Assembly: GCF_022234545.1 (NCBI RefSeq)
Contig: NZ_JAIEUI010000011.1
Location: forward strand, 1 to 64,000
Reading direction: 5' to 3'
Length of the DNA stretch: 64,000 bases
Origin: Paenibacillus piscarius
GTDB taxonomy: Bacteria; Bacillota; Bacilli; Paenibacillales; Paenibacillaceae
The notes below the pieces were generated by a model. The model was not told the origin of the DNA and ran no database searches. It worked only from the letters and a program-made list of their open reading frames with translations. Positions 16,657 to 25,852 of the stretch are shown piece by piece. The stretch's first letter is position 1; each line of letters starts with the position of its first letter. Made by a program: the position numbers and the translations under genes.

Positions 16657-17013
16657 TTGAATGAATCATTCAAAGCACTCGCTGATCCGACCCGGAGACA
16701 GATTCTCAGGCTGCTGCGTGAAAAGGACCGGACGGCCGGGGAGATTGCTGATTTTTTCAATATGTCCAAACCCAGTATCTCTCACCACCTGAATGCGCTG
16801 AAGCACGCCGGACTGATCCAGGATGAGCGGAAAGGCCAATTTATTCTGTACTCCCTGGACTCGACGGTGCTTGAGGAGGTGCTGGGCTGGTTTCTGGAAT
16901 TGACGAGCAGGGGCAAGGGCGGCGAAGACGACACGAAAGCCGGATTAAAGAGCTCAAGTTCTAAGAGCAACAGCAACCCGGGCACTATTTTAAATACGGA
17001 GGATGGATCATAA
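16657..17013 (+). CDS. sdpR: ArsR-family autorepressor SdpR
   Basis: This 118-residue winged-helix protein starts with TTG preceded by AGGAGGAGG. The ArsR-type helix-turn-helix (about residues 26-60: AGEIADFFNMSKPSISHHLNALKHAGLI) is very close to SdpR. SdpR represses its own operon and, in Bacillus subtilis, is sequestered by SdpI when the SDP toxin binds. The C-terminus carries a low-complexity Ser/Lys/Asn tail. Its stop overlaps the sdpI start. Confidence 0.88.
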   Translation: MNESFKALADPTRRQILRLLREKDRTAGEIADFFNMSKPSISHHLNALKHAGLIQDERKGQFILYSLDSTVLEEVLGWFLELTSRGKGGEDDTKAGLKSSSSKSNSNPGTILNTEDGS

Positions 17014-17666
17014 TGGCGAACTTCAAATGGAAATGGCAGGATACACTGATTGTATTCTTAGGACTACTCTCCCTGGGCTACGCGCTGGTGAATTACGGCA
17101 GACTGCCGGATCAGCTTCCGTCCCACATCGGCATCACCGGCAAGGTCGACCAATACTGGAGTAAGGGTTCGGTTATTGGCTTGTTTGCTTTTATGGGATT
17201 GATCTTCCCGTTTGCCATCCAATTTATCCGCAATTTCGATCCCAAGAGCGAGAACTATAACAGATTCCAGGGTGCCTATAAAATGGTCCGCCTTGCGGTT
17301 GCCGTCATCTGCGATGGTGCGCTTGTCCTGTCAGTCAGCTACGGGCTGGATGAGCAATTCGCTGCCGGGAAATGGGCCACGGTAGGCATCGGGCTGCTGC
17401 TGGCGGTCATCGGAAACTTCATGCCGCAGATTAGGGATAACTATTTCATCGGCATCCGCACGCCCTGGACACTGGCGAATCCTGTAGTATGGCAAAGAAC
17501 CCACCGTTTCTCAGGAAAAATGTGGGTAGCAGGCGGGGTGCTGATTGCACTGGCAGCCTTTATGCCCGGAACCCTGTCGCCCGGAACGGTTATCGCCGCG
17601 CTGATCATTATCGCTCTTGTGCCGGTAGTATACTCGTGGATGATCTCACAGAGTTTCAAGGCGTAA
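17013..17666 (+). CDS. sdpI: SdpI-family immunity/signal membrane protein
   Basis: This 217-residue protein has about six hydrophobic segments. The DUF1648 loop (residues 24-48, with LPSHIGITGKVDQY) and the SdpI domain with the RxxxxWTLxNPxVWQRTHRFSGK motif (about 148-172) are diagnostic. In Bacillus subtilis SdpI confers immunity to the SDP cannibalism toxin and recruits SdpR. No sdpABC toxin genes are visible nearby, so it may protect against foreign toxin or serve another envelope signal. Confidence 0.9.
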   Translation: MANFKWKWQDTLIVFLGLLSLGYALVNYGRLPDQLPSHIGITGKVDQYWSKGSVIGLFAFMGLIFPFAIQFIRNFDPKSENYNRFQGAYKMVRLAVAVICDGALVLSVSYGLDEQFAAGKWATVGIGLLLAVIGNFMPQIRDNYFIGIRTPWTLANPVVWQRTHRFSGKMWVAGGVLIALAAFMPGTLSPGTVIAALIIIALVPVVYSWMISQSFKA

Positions 17667-17993
17667 GGAACGGCTTGAGGCTAACGGGGAGCGCAAGGAC
17701 TGCTGGACGGAGACGGGAATTGCTGTGCTGGTTGGAGGCAGGATGAGCCGGACTGTGTTCTCAGGCTTCAATAGGGCATTAATAGGGACCGGCAATCTGC
17801 AACGAATCCAGCGGCTCATTCACAGCAGTCATGCGGATGCTGTAGGCGCTGGAAGGATCACCTCCTTGAATGGAACAGCAGAAATCGGTAGCGGGTACAG
17901 GATCAGCCCTATCTCCAGCTTGATGTTCATGCTCAGCCTTTAACACTCCTGAGGTTCATGACTGTATTGCTTAGCGTTACTGGCAACAGCAGG
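17667..17993. other. intergenic region without a clear gene
   Basis: No recognised feature fills this gap. The only protein-like reading is the short minus-strand frame listed at 17779-17946. No terminator is obvious after sdpI. Confidence 0.5.
17779..17946 (-). pseudogene. possible short CDS or gene remnant
   Basis: A 55-residue minus-strand frame from a GTG at 17946 has ordinary protein composition, ending AYSIRMTAVNEPLDSLQIA plus three residues. It has no properly spaced ribosome-binding site and a stop codon just upstream in frame. It follows the Wzy-type gene in the same direction. It may be a decayed C-terminus or a chance frame; I recognise no family. Confidence 0.22.
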
Positions 17994-20579
17994 TTATTGG
18001 CCCGTCTCGGTTGCCGTGAAACGGGGCGGATCTGTGAGTATGGACTGCTCCTGTAGCTGTCTAAGCTGAAGGTAAATTTCATCCGCCTGCGGAAGCACAG
18101 CAAAGCCTCTGTCATTATGCTGCGGTCCTCTGCTCTCTTCCTTAGCGGCCAGCAGGCGGTATTGCCGCAGCAGCTCCAGTCCTGCGGCCGCGCTGTCTGC
18201 TGCTGTAGCTCTATCCCCTGCTGCTAAGCTGCGCCTGCCCAGGTTCAGCATTCCTTGCAGCGCTGACAGCCTGCGGGCAGCATTGAACGGGTCGGCCTGC
18301 TGGCTCCGGCGGACCCAGTAGAGCGCCTCCCCCGGACGTCCCCCCCGCAGATAATCTGCGGCAAGCTCCCATTGCAGGACAGCACTGCCCGGAGATAGCT
18401 TCAGGCTCCGCAGCAGCATGCCTGTCCCCTCCTCTTCCGGAAGAAGCCGCGATAGAGCAATTGCCGCCTGCGGCTCTCCGGGATTCCACTTCAGCGACTC
18501 CTGCAGCAGGGCTGCTTGTGCGGCTGGATGAGGATCATGGATAGCCTGTCTGAACAAGTCAGCTCCCCTCATCGCCCGGTAGGACAGCCCGCTGCACAGG
18601 ACGGCTGCTCCGCAGAGGGCAAGCAGGCCGGCTTGTCTCCATTTGCGCTGCCGGTTCCCGGGTTGGCTGGGGACGGGCATACGGGAGTGGACGTTTGGTT
18701 GAACCGGAACCGCACGACCGGACGGGGAAGCACTGGATGAGGCATTCTCATCCGGAACTACGGGTAAAGCTCCCTCCGATGCATTGATTCCCGGATGAGG
18801 CAATGTGGACGGGGAAGGATTTGGCAGGGCCCCATGCGTTAACCGGCTGCGTTCCGTAGTCCATGGCGGCCTGCCCGGGGCCCCGGCCCGGCTGTTCTTC
18901 TCTGCCAGCGCCCAGGCCGGCAGCAGCAGGAGCAGCAGCCAGAACAGGCCATAGCTCCAGTCGAAATCGACGGCGCTATGCAGGATGATTACCAGCAGCG
19001 GCGGCAGCAGCCGTGGCGATGCCTTGGCGATCAGCCAGCCTGCGGCCAGCAGCAGCAGGAGGATCACCATCAGGCCGGCGATTCCCAGATTCAGCAGGGT
19101 GTCGAGGTACCCGCTGTGCACCTGGCTGCCTACATAGGGGCGGGACTGGGCGGCGAGGTATGACTGCCGCCAGGTCCCGCCCCCGCGCCCCAGCCAGGGC
19201 GCCTCTGCCGCGAGCCGCCAGGCGTCGCGGTAGAACAGGCCGCGCGCGGCGGCTGTCGGGGACGGCCCCGTGATCCGCGCGCGTACCAGCAGCAGGACGG
19301 CGCTGGCCGCCGCCGTCCAGCCCGCCGCCGCCAGTGCCAGCCCGGCGGCGCGGTCCCTGCCCGCCGCGCAGCCGCAGCGGCGGTACAGCCACAGGCCGGC
19401 CAGCACCGCGCCGGCCCAGAGCCCGGCCAGCGCCAGCAGGCCGGGCAACGGCTCTGCCGCCAGCCCGGCCCGGGCCAGCTGGCGGTAGAGCAGCGCCGCG
19501 GCGGCCACGGGCGCGGCGCCGTTCATGAGAAGCGGCACGAACAGGTGCCGCTTCGGGAGCAGGGCTGCGGCGGCAGCGATCGCCGCAGCCAGCCATGCGC
19601 CGCGCGACTCGCTGAGGAGCAGCGCGGCGGTGTACGGGAACAGCGGCGAGAGGCGTGCCGCTGTGAGCCATCGCGGGACGGCCATGCGCCCCGCAGCCGG
19701 CTTGAAGCCATAAGCGGCTGCGAACAGCCGCTCCAGCAGATACACAGCCATCAACGCGCCCATGGCATTGGGGTACTCAAGCAAGCCCCCCAATCTGGCT
19801 CCTGTTGCACTGACTCCGGGAGACTGCGTATAGGCGACGGCATAAGGAAGCGGCAGGCCCCCGCATACAGCCAATAGAGCGCTCAGACTGATCACGAGTC
19901 CCGTAGTATGCCAAACCGCAGCTAACCAGGCTCCTCCCCGGCGGCTTCCGGCAACAAGCACGGCGAACACCGCAAAGCTGCCATAGAATCCCCAGCGCAG
20001 CAGCTCGTTCAAAGTTCCCAATGAGGATAGTGGAGCACGCAGCATATGAATAGCATACAGCAGAAAGATTACGAGGCAGCTCCCCGGCAATAACCAAGCC
20101 GCCCCGTACCACCTCAGACCGCGACTTCCACCATCAGCCAGTCCCCGCCCGCTCTTGCCCCATACCACATTATCACCTGCAAGCATTACACCGTTCCCGG
20201 TCTCATCACCACCTCCAAGCCTCGCACCGTTCCCGCCCCCGCCAGTAACCAGCCAGCCCCCTCCGCTCCATCCAGCAGCCTCTGCCGGTAAACGCTCTAT
20301 ATTACCTTGTGTCCGCAGATCCCCTTCTCTTATAACTAACGAATTAGCCTGACTCGCCGCCCTCCTGGCGTCCTTCTTCCCAGACCATCCCCGCATCTTC
20401 CCCGCACATACCAGCAACGCCATGCCTCCGCACCATGCAAACCATAAGGTCAGGAACAAATACATCTCCCCAGCGAAAAAAAAACCCCGAAGCGCACATG
20501 CCACCGCCAACGCTGCAAATAATGCCAGCCCGCCAGCCACTGTAAGTAACCTAATCCTCTGCTGCTCAGATCTGCCCAT
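17994..20579 (-). CDS. O-antigen ligase/Wzy-type membrane protein with TPR-like tail
   Basis: This 861-residue protein has about a dozen membrane segments up to residue 550. The Wzy_C region, with the motif GRGGGTWRQ ... HSGYLDTLLNLGI (about residues 460-500), is typical of O-antigen ligase and polymerase proteins. A disordered Pro/Ser linker (about 560-640) follows, then one more hydrophobic segment and a TPR-like repeat region (about 670-830). It probably joins or polymerises surface glycans. The middle of the gene (about 19.15-19.5 kb) is extremely GC-rich and Ala-rich compared with its neighbours. Confidence 0.8.
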   Translation of the reverse strand: MGRSEQQRIRLLTVAGGLALFAALAVACALRGFFFAGEMYLFLTLWFAWCGGMALLVCAGKMRGWSGKKDARRAASQANSLVIREGDLRTQGNIERLPAEAAGWSGGGWLVTGGGGNGARLGGGDETGNGVMLAGDNVVWGKSGRGLADGGSRGLRWYGAAWLLPGSCLVIFLLYAIHMLRAPLSSLGTLNELLRWGFYGSFAVFAVLVAGSRRGGAWLAAVWHTTGLVISLSALLAVCGGLPLPYAVAYTQSPGVSATGARLGGLLEYPNAMGALMAVYLLERLFAAAYGFKPAAGRMAVPRWLTAARLSPLFPYTAALLLSESRGAWLAAAIAAAAALLPKRHLFVPLLMNGAAPVAAAALLYRQLARAGLAAEPLPGLLALAGLWAGAVLAGLWLYRRCGCAAGRDRAAGLALAAAGWTAAASAVLLLVRARITGPSPTAAARGLFYRDAWRLAAEAPWLGRGGGTWRQSYLAAQSRPYVGSQVHSGYLDTLLNLGIAGLMVILLLLLAAGWLIAKASPRLLPPLLVIILHSAVDFDWSYGLFWLLLLLLPAWALAEKNSRAGAPGRPPWTTERSRLTHGALPNPSPSTLPHPGINASEGALPVVPDENASSSASPSGRAVPVQPNVHSRMPVPSQPGNRQRKWRQAGLLALCGAAVLCSGLSYRAMRGADLFRQAIHDPHPAAQAALLQESLKWNPGEPQAAIALSRLLPEEEGTGMLLRSLKLSPGSAVLQWELAADYLRGGRPGEALYWVRRSQQADPFNAARRLSALQGMLNLGRRSLAAGDRATAADSAAAGLELLRQYRLLAAKEESRGPQHNDRGFAVLPQADEIYLQLRQLQEQSILTDPPRFTATETGQ

Positions 20580-20976
20580 AACCTTAGATATCTCCCATTC
20601 CTCTTGTTACTTAGCAGTCTGCCCATATTTCCCGCAAAACAGAAGACAGTGATGTAGTTAGCAGAAATATGCTGTGGCAGTGAGGGAGGAAAGGGTACGA
20701 AAGGAGAGTATACGCGGAAATGAAGAGCACTAATACACTTGATCTCAGCAAAAACCACCGTCCCCTGCTAATGAGGTGTATAAATACCCTTGATTTCACC
20801 GAAATGGGGCCATGCGCGAAAAATGAAGTGTACTAATACCCTTGAATTCACCAAAATCGGATCGCACACATCCGCCGCCCATTGAGTTCACTGTTTCCGC
20901 AACAAAAAAACGGCCACCCCCGTCAGGAAGCAGCCGCCCTCTCACACCCTTAACTATTCATCACATGAAGCTAACT
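20580..20976. other. intergenic region with repeats
   Basis: No supported gene lies in this gap. It holds the degenerate repeat array at 20722-20862, and an AT-rich stretch nearer the Wzy-type gene. Confidence 0.6.
20722..20862. repeat. three degenerate tandem units, 51-52 nt period
   Basis: Units begin at 20722, 20773 and 20825. Each starts GARGNGNAYNAATAC and continues CTTGATTTCACCRAAAT-like. The first about 36 nt of each unit are similar and the remaining 15 nt differ. There is no coding frame through it. The unit count is too low and the spacers too short for CRISPR. Confidence 0.7.
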
Positions 20977-22167
20977 CTAGCTCTCCTGCCCTCCGGAGGG
21001 CAGCAGGTCGGAGCAGGCGCGCTCCAGGTAAGGCTTCGCACCGAGGAAGTCGCGGAAGGCGCTGTACTCGCGCCATTTGGTGGCGTTGTCGCCGCTGTCG
21101 CTGCGGACAGCGCGGATCAGGATGTTCTTCGGCGTGTGCTCCATGTCGATGAATTCCAGCAGCTGGGTGCGGTAGCCCATCAGGTCCAGCAGCTTGGCCC
21201 GGATCGCGTCCGTCGCCAGAGCGGAGAACCGTTCCTTCAGAATACCGTGCGACAGCAGCGGATTCAGCACCTCGCTCTGCACCTGTGCGAACAGCTCATG
21301 CTGGCAGCAGGGCACGGACAGAATGACCGATGCGCCCCAGCGCACGGCTTTCTCCAGCGCGGCATCGGTGGCGGTATCACAGGCATGCAGTGTCACAACC
21401 ATGTCCACCTGCTCCAGTTCGTTATAGTCGGCAATGTCACCGACCAGGAACCGCAGCCGGTCGTAGCCCAAACGGGCCGCAAGCGCGCTGCAATGCTCAA
21501 TGACATCCGCCTTGAGGTCCAGGCCGACAATATGCAGCTCCCGCTGCTCACGGACAGCCAGGTAGTGATACAGTGCGAAGGTCAGATACGATTTGCCGCA
21601 GCCGAAATCAACAATCGTCAGCGGACGTCCGGCCGGAAGATCGCCCAGCACATCCTGAACCATCTCCAGGAAGCGGTTGATCTGGCGGAACTTATCATAC
21701 TTCTTGGCCAGCACCTTGCCTTCGCTGTTCATGATGCCAAGCTCCACCAGGAACGGCACCGGCTCGCCTTCATCCAGCACATACTGCTTACGGCGGTTAT
21801 GGGCCAGATCCGGCGTCTCCTGCTTGCTGGCTGATTTGGTCAGAATGGATACCTTATATTTTTTGCTGATCAGCACTTGGTAGTCGGCAGCAGTGGTGCA
21901 CAGCAGACCCTGGCGGAAGGTCTCCCTGAACAAGGACAGCATCTCTTCTGCGGCAGTCTCTGCCGGAATATTACGGTGTTCGACCTTCGGGCCGGTATAA
22001 TACGCAAACTGGTAGTGCAGCTTGCCCTTTAACATGACAGGTTTGATCTGGACTTTGCTGTAGGCGACCTCGCCTTTGCTGCGCAATTGGCTTAAGGTAG
22101 CCGTAATCAGGGTGCGGCCGGTGATGACTTGCTGGGTCAGTTCCTTCAAAGCTTCCAATAGGTACAT
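20977..22167 (-). CDS. class I SAM-dependent methyltransferase (Methyltransf_32-like)
   Basis: This 396-residue protein has the SAM-binding motif VDFGCGKSYLTFALYHYL near residues 186-203, the acidic strand end GLDLKAD, and VTLHACDTATD downstream. This matches the Methyltransf_32 group of large stand-alone methyltransferases, which often act on RNA. An N-terminal region of about 170 residues may bind substrate. The true substrate is unknown. It is followed leftward by the repeat island. Confidence 0.85.
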   Translation of the reverse strand: MYLLEALKELTQQVITGRTLITATLSQLRSKGEVAYSKVQIKPVMLKGKLHYQFAYYTGPKVEHRNIPAETAAEEMLSLFRETFRQGLLCTTAADYQVLISKKYKVSILTKSASKQETPDLAHNRRKQYVLDEGEPVPFLVELGIMNSEGKVLAKKYDKFRQINRFLEMVQDVLGDLPAGRPLTIVDFGCGKSYLTFALYHYLAVREQRELHIVGLDLKADVIEHCSALAARLGYDRLRFLVGDIADYNELEQVDMVVTLHACDTATDAALEKAVRWGASVILSVPCCQHELFAQVQSEVLNPLLSHGILKERFSALATDAIRAKLLDLMGYRTQLLEFIDMEHTPKNILIRAVRSDSGDNATKWREYSAFRDFLGAKPYLERACSDLLPSGGQES

Positions 22168-22213
22168 CTCACTTTCGGGTTCAAGAATGGAGCACGCTGG
22201 CTCCTGAATGTCG

Positions 22214-22885
22214 TTATATTATAGCATTAACCGTCAGCCGGCTCCATTCCTCACGCCCCTGCTCAACTTCTTCCAGGGGAAGGCCGCCTTCCGCCAGACG
22301 CTCGGGGCTGGCCAGCAGCAGACGTTCATAGAATTCCCGGCCTTCCTCTGCCACAGCCTCCCCCTGCTCCCAGAGCCGGTACAGGCTGTTCTCCGCTTGG
22401 GCATAGCTCCCCATGGATTCGTGATAAGCCAGCAGAAGACGCTCCGTCTTCACCGGCAGGCGGTACGGCTCCACTTCCTTCAGCAGCTCATTGATCTCAC
22501 CGGTCATATTCATCAGCTCACGGTCAGCCCCGTGCAGATCGGCATACAGGAACAAGTGCAGGGAGCGCATCGCCCGGAACAGAGCCTGATCGCGTTCACC
22601 CTTCGCCGTATAAATCCCGCTCTCCTCTTTCAGCAGCCTGGCTACCCCCTGCAGCTTATCCGCCTCCAGCACCGTGCCCAGGCGAAACATATCAATAATA
22701 TCCTCAACGGACAGCGAATTCAGCAGACGCGAGTTCAGCCGGAAATGCCGCATCAGCAGCTCATCCACTTCCCATAAGGCTTCGGTTGTTTTTTTGTCCT
22801 GCTTCAGGGTTAGTACCTTGGCCACCATCGCTGTCATATCCTCAATCATGCGCACGATATAATCTCTCCGGAACATCCTCTTCAC
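22214..22885 (-). CDS. DUF6483 family protein
   Basis: This 223-residue, all-helical soluble protein begins MFRRDYIVRMIEDMTAMV, a start I associate with DUF6483 proteins of Bacillales. The body looks like TPR-type helix pairs. It lies 46 nt upstream of the methyltransferase in the same direction. No function is known. Confidence 0.75.
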   Translation of the reverse strand: MKRMFRRDYIVRMIEDMTAMVAKVLTLKQDKKTTEALWEVDELLMRHFRLNSRLLNSLSVEDIIDMFRLGTVLEADKLQGVARLLKEESGIYTAKGERDQALFRAMRSLHLFLYADLHGADRELMNMTGEINELLKEVEPYRLPVKTERLLLAYHESMGSYAQAENSLYRLWEQGEAVAEEGREFYERLLLASPERLAEGGLPLEEVEQGREEWSRLTVNAII

Positions 22886-23007
22886 TCCTCACGAAAAGCT
22901 GTCTTATTGATTCCTATCCCTGTGTCCTCCATCTTAAACCATTCCACAGCTCTGTGCGAATGACGCCCTGGCTGCCTTTTATTTTACTATGTATTGCTTA
23001 GAAATCA

Positions 23008-23088
23008 TTGACAAAAAAGAAATGGTGAACTATGCTGTTACTACTTTATCGATCTGGATTACAGATTGAACTGAGATCCAGATTGAAT
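23008..23088 (+). promoter_or_regulatory. promoter and operator of the regulator/MFS operon
   Basis: -35 TTGACA (23008-23013) and -10 TATGCT (23031-23036) are spaced 17 nt. Downstream, ATCTGGAT (23052-23059) and ATCCAGAT (23076-23083) form an inverted repeat with a 16-nt centre. CAGATTGAA occurs twice (23062-23070 and 23080-23088). These could bind the regulator encoded just downstream. Confidence 0.6.
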
Positions 23089-23122
23089 TCCCTCTTAAAT
23101 GACAAAAAAGGAGCATTCAGCA

Positions 23123-23620
23123 ATGTCAGATGTATATAATGAACAGCCGTTTCAAGTATCCCCCGAACAGAGCAAGCTGCTGGAAAGTGCGCTGCGGATC
23201 AAAATTATGCATATACTCGCTGAAGAACCGCTGACCTCAAAGCAGGTTGCCGAGAAGCTGGGCAAGACGCCGGGAAATATCCACTACCATATCGTGAAGC
23301 TGTACGAGGGCGGGCTGCTGGACCTGGTCCGTACAGAAGCGTCCGGCGGCATTATCCAGAAATTCTACCGTTCCAAGGCCACCTGGTTCCGCTCCGAGAA
23401 TCACAGCGGCTACCAGTTCCTGCCGGAAGACAAGGTTGAACATTTCACGACCCGGCTGACGCTGTCTCCCGCAGAGCTGAAGGCGTTCCAGCAGGAGATG
23501 ATGAAGCTTATCTCTTCCTGGGAATCCAGAGTTACAGAGGGAGATGAATATGGCATCGACATTGCGATCGGCCGCCTGCATTCTAATGATAACAGTACAG
23601 AGCCGGAGGTAAACCCTTAG
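23123..23620 (+). CDS. ArsR-like winged-helix regulator
   Basis: This 165-residue regulator starts at ATG 23123 after AAAGGAG; an upstream in-frame ATG at 23099 lacks a good site. Its winged helix (about residues 20-85) contains KIMHILAEEPLTSKQVAEKLGKTP and IHYHIVKLYEGGLL, the DNA-binding helices of HTH_20-type regulators. The stop codon directly abuts the MFS gene, so it probably controls that exporter. The ligand is unknown. Confidence 0.83.
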   Translation: MSDVYNEQPFQVSPEQSKLLESALRIKIMHILAEEPLTSKQVAEKLGKTPGNIHYHIVKLYEGGLLDLVRTEASGGIIQKFYRSKATWFRSENHSGYQFLPEDKVEHFTTRLTLSPAELKAFQQEMMKLISSWESRVTEGDEYGIDIAIGRLHSNDNSTEPEVNP

Positions 23621-24931
23621 ATGATTCCTTCAGGTACTGCTGAAAAGGCAAAAAGCCATCCGCTGAGCCGGTTTGCCGCGCCTTTTGCAAAATCACGGGC
23701 CTTCCCCTTCTTATGGCTGGGTAATCTGGTATCGTTCCTCGGAAGCTCAGTCACCATGGTGATCCTTCCCGTACTGGTCTATTCGCTGACCGGCTCAACG
23801 ACTACCATGGGCTTCGTAATGGCTGTCTACATGCTGCCCAATGTGATTATGCTGCCGGTGTCCGGACATATTGTAGACCGTTATGACAGGGTGAAAATTA
23901 TGATAGCAGCGGATATCGCACGCTTTGCTATTATGATTGTCATCTGCTTCCTGTCCTTATCGGATATGCTGAGCATTCCGCTGCTCTATATATTCATGGC
24001 CTTCTACGGTATGTTTGACGGATTGTTCCGGCCGGCATATGCTGCGACCCAAGCCACGGTATTCACGCCTGACATCCGGATTACCGCCAACTCACTGACG
24101 CAGATGAGTCTGCAGACGATAAGGCTGATCGGACCTACGCTTGGCGGGCTGCTTATTACCCATATGTCGGCAGGTGTCGGCTTTGGGCTGGCCGCTTTTA
24201 CCTACCTGTTCTCCCTGGTCTGTCTGTTCTATCTGCGCAAAGCCCTCATGTCTGGAAGGAAGGACACCGCTGCTGATGCTTCCACCGGACTGCCGGAATC
24301 TCCTGAGGCCGCCGCTCCCGCTTCTGCGGACTGGAAAGCGGATTTCAAGGAAGGCATCGCTGTACTGCGCAGCCATCCATGGCTCTGGATCACGATTCTG
24401 ACCTTCTCTTTCTTCAATATTTGTTACGCCGGGGTCACCAGTATTCTTGTTCCTTGGCTCTTCAAGGTTCATCACGGCTGGGCTCCTTACATCTATGGAT
24501 TAGCGGTTACCTTCTCCGGTGCCGGCGCCATTCTCGCAGGCCTGCTGTACGGCCTGAGGCACAAGTGGGCCAACCGCGGCATCATGGCTTACGGCGGAGT
24601 ATTGATCAGCTGCATCTCGCTGTTCCTGCTGCCGTTCGCTTCCCATGCAGCGGCAGCCATTGCCCTGTTTGCCGTCGAGGGCTTCGGACTGATGATCTTC
24701 GGCCTCATCTGGGAGATCAGCCTGCAGGAGCTTGTGCCCCAGGAAGCCTTCGGCCGGGTAGCCAGTCTTGATCTGCTGGGCTCCTTCGCCCTGCTGCCGG
24801 TCGGCTACATCCTGGTGGGCTGGCTGGCAGATCTCATCGGCGGCACAGCCACCATATTTATCTTCACCGGGCTTGGCATTGCCTGCGCTGCATCTGTACT
24901 CTGCATTCCTGCTATCCGTAAATTTCAATAG
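23621..24931 (+). CDS. MFS transporter
   Basis: This 436-residue protein has 12 predicted membrane segments and the MFS loop motif GHIVDRYDRVKIM between TM2 and TM3. A hydrophilic, Ala/Pro/Ser-rich loop around residues 208-235 separates the two halves. It looks like the MFS_3/antibiotic-efflux subgroup. It starts one base after the regulator stop, forming a two-gene operon. The substrate is unknown. Confidence 0.88.
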   Translation: MIPSGTAEKAKSHPLSRFAAPFAKSRAFPFLWLGNLVSFLGSSVTMVILPVLVYSLTGSTTTMGFVMAVYMLPNVIMLPVSGHIVDRYDRVKIMIAADIARFAIMIVICFLSLSDMLSIPLLYIFMAFYGMFDGLFRPAYAATQATVFTPDIRITANSLTQMSLQTIRLIGPTLGGLLITHMSAGVGFGLAAFTYLFSLVCLFYLRKALMSGRKDTAADASTGLPESPEAAAPASADWKADFKEGIAVLRSHPWLWITILTFSFFNICYAGVTSILVPWLFKVHHGWAPYIYGLAVTFSGAGAILAGLLYGLRHKWANRGIMAYGGVLISCISLFLLPFASHAAAAIALFAVEGFGLMIFGLIWEISLQELVPQEAFGRVASLDLLGSFALLPVGYILVGWLADLIGGTATIFIFTGLGIACAASVLCIPAIRKFQ

Positions 24932-24936
24932 AAGAC

Positions 24937-24995
24937 AGCACAAAGAAGCAGCTCCGGGCCTATTGGCGGAGCTGCTTCTTTGTGCTATAGGGCTT
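24937..24995. terminator. bidirectional terminator
   Basis: A perfect 19-bp stem (AGCACAAAGAAGCAGCTCC and its complement, ending at 24986) sits between the convergent MFS and hydrolase genes. T-runs are poor. Confidence 0.75.
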
Positions 24996-25000
24996 CTGTC

Positions 25001-25783
25001 TTATCCATTCGCCGACAGAACAAAATCCTTAATGCTCTGCGCCAGCCGCTCCGGCGCTTCAAACATGCTCATATGGCCTACACCGTCCAGCGTCACCTTG
25101 GTAATATTCCGGTTATCCGAGGTGAAGGTCTGCGAAGGCGCTACCTTGGAATCCTCCGCTCCGGCGACCAGCAGCACCGGCAGCGCTGTAGCTGAGATCA
25201 CATCCCGGCGGTCGGGACGCTCGCGCATAGCCAGCGCCGCACCTGCCGCGCCCTGCGGCGGCGTCTTGTAGCCGATCTCCTTCGCCCGGTCCACCAGCTG
25301 AGCGGCCGCTCCAGGGGCAAACAGTCCGGGCACCAGCTGATCTACAAAGGCAAAGATGCCTTCATTCTGGATCAGGCTGACGCTGCGCAGCCGGTTCTCC
25401 TTGGCTTCCTCGCTGTCCGGATACCCGGTCGAGTGGATCAGCCCGAAGCCCTTCAGTCTTGAGGCATGGCGCTGGGCAAACGACAGCGTAATATAGCCTC
25501 CCAGCGAATGGCCGAGCAGATAGCATTTCTCAATCTCCAGCATGTTCAGCAGGGACAGCACATCATCGGCCATCTGCTCGATGGTGTACGCTCCAAGCGG
25601 AGCATCCGAAGCCCCGTGCCCGCGCAGGTCAGGGGCAATGACCCGGTAATTCTTGACTAGCTCGGGGATCACCTTCTCCCAATATTCCGCGCTCCCGCAG
25701 AAGCCGTGCAGCAGCACGATAACCTCGCCTTTTCCCTGATCACTATAGCAAATATTGCTTCCTTCGCAGCGGACATTTTCCAT
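25001..25783 (-). CDS. alpha/beta hydrolase
   Basis: This 260-residue hydrolase has the oxyanion motif LLHGFCGSAEYW near residue 25, the nucleophile elbow GHSLGG (Ser near residue 96), an Asp in AGAEDSKV (about 212) and a catalytic His in GVGHMSMFE (about 239). It resembles small-molecule esterases and 3-oxoadipate enol-lactonase-like enzymes. The substrate cannot be inferred. Confidence 0.9.
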   Translation of the reverse strand: MENVRCEGSNICYSDQGKGEVIVLLHGFCGSAEYWEKVIPELVKNYRVIAPDLRGHGASDAPLGAYTIEQMADDVLSLLNMLEIEKCYLLGHSLGGYITLSFAQRHASRLKGFGLIHSTGYPDSEEAKENRLRSVSLIQNEGIFAFVDQLVPGLFAPGAAAQLVDRAKEIGYKTPPQGAAGAALAMRERPDRRDVISATALPVLLVAGAEDSKVAPSQTFTSDNRNITKVTLDGVGHMSMFEAPERLAQSIKDFVLSANG

Positions 25784-25852
25784 GGTTGCTTTCCTTCTTT
25801 CTATGTAGAATGTCTATATTAATAAGCTAGAACAGGCCGTTTTGAAACGCTA

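Noticed and set aside
20722-20862. CRISPR array
   Set aside because: There are only three degenerate units, the variable parts are about 15 nt, and no cas genes are near.
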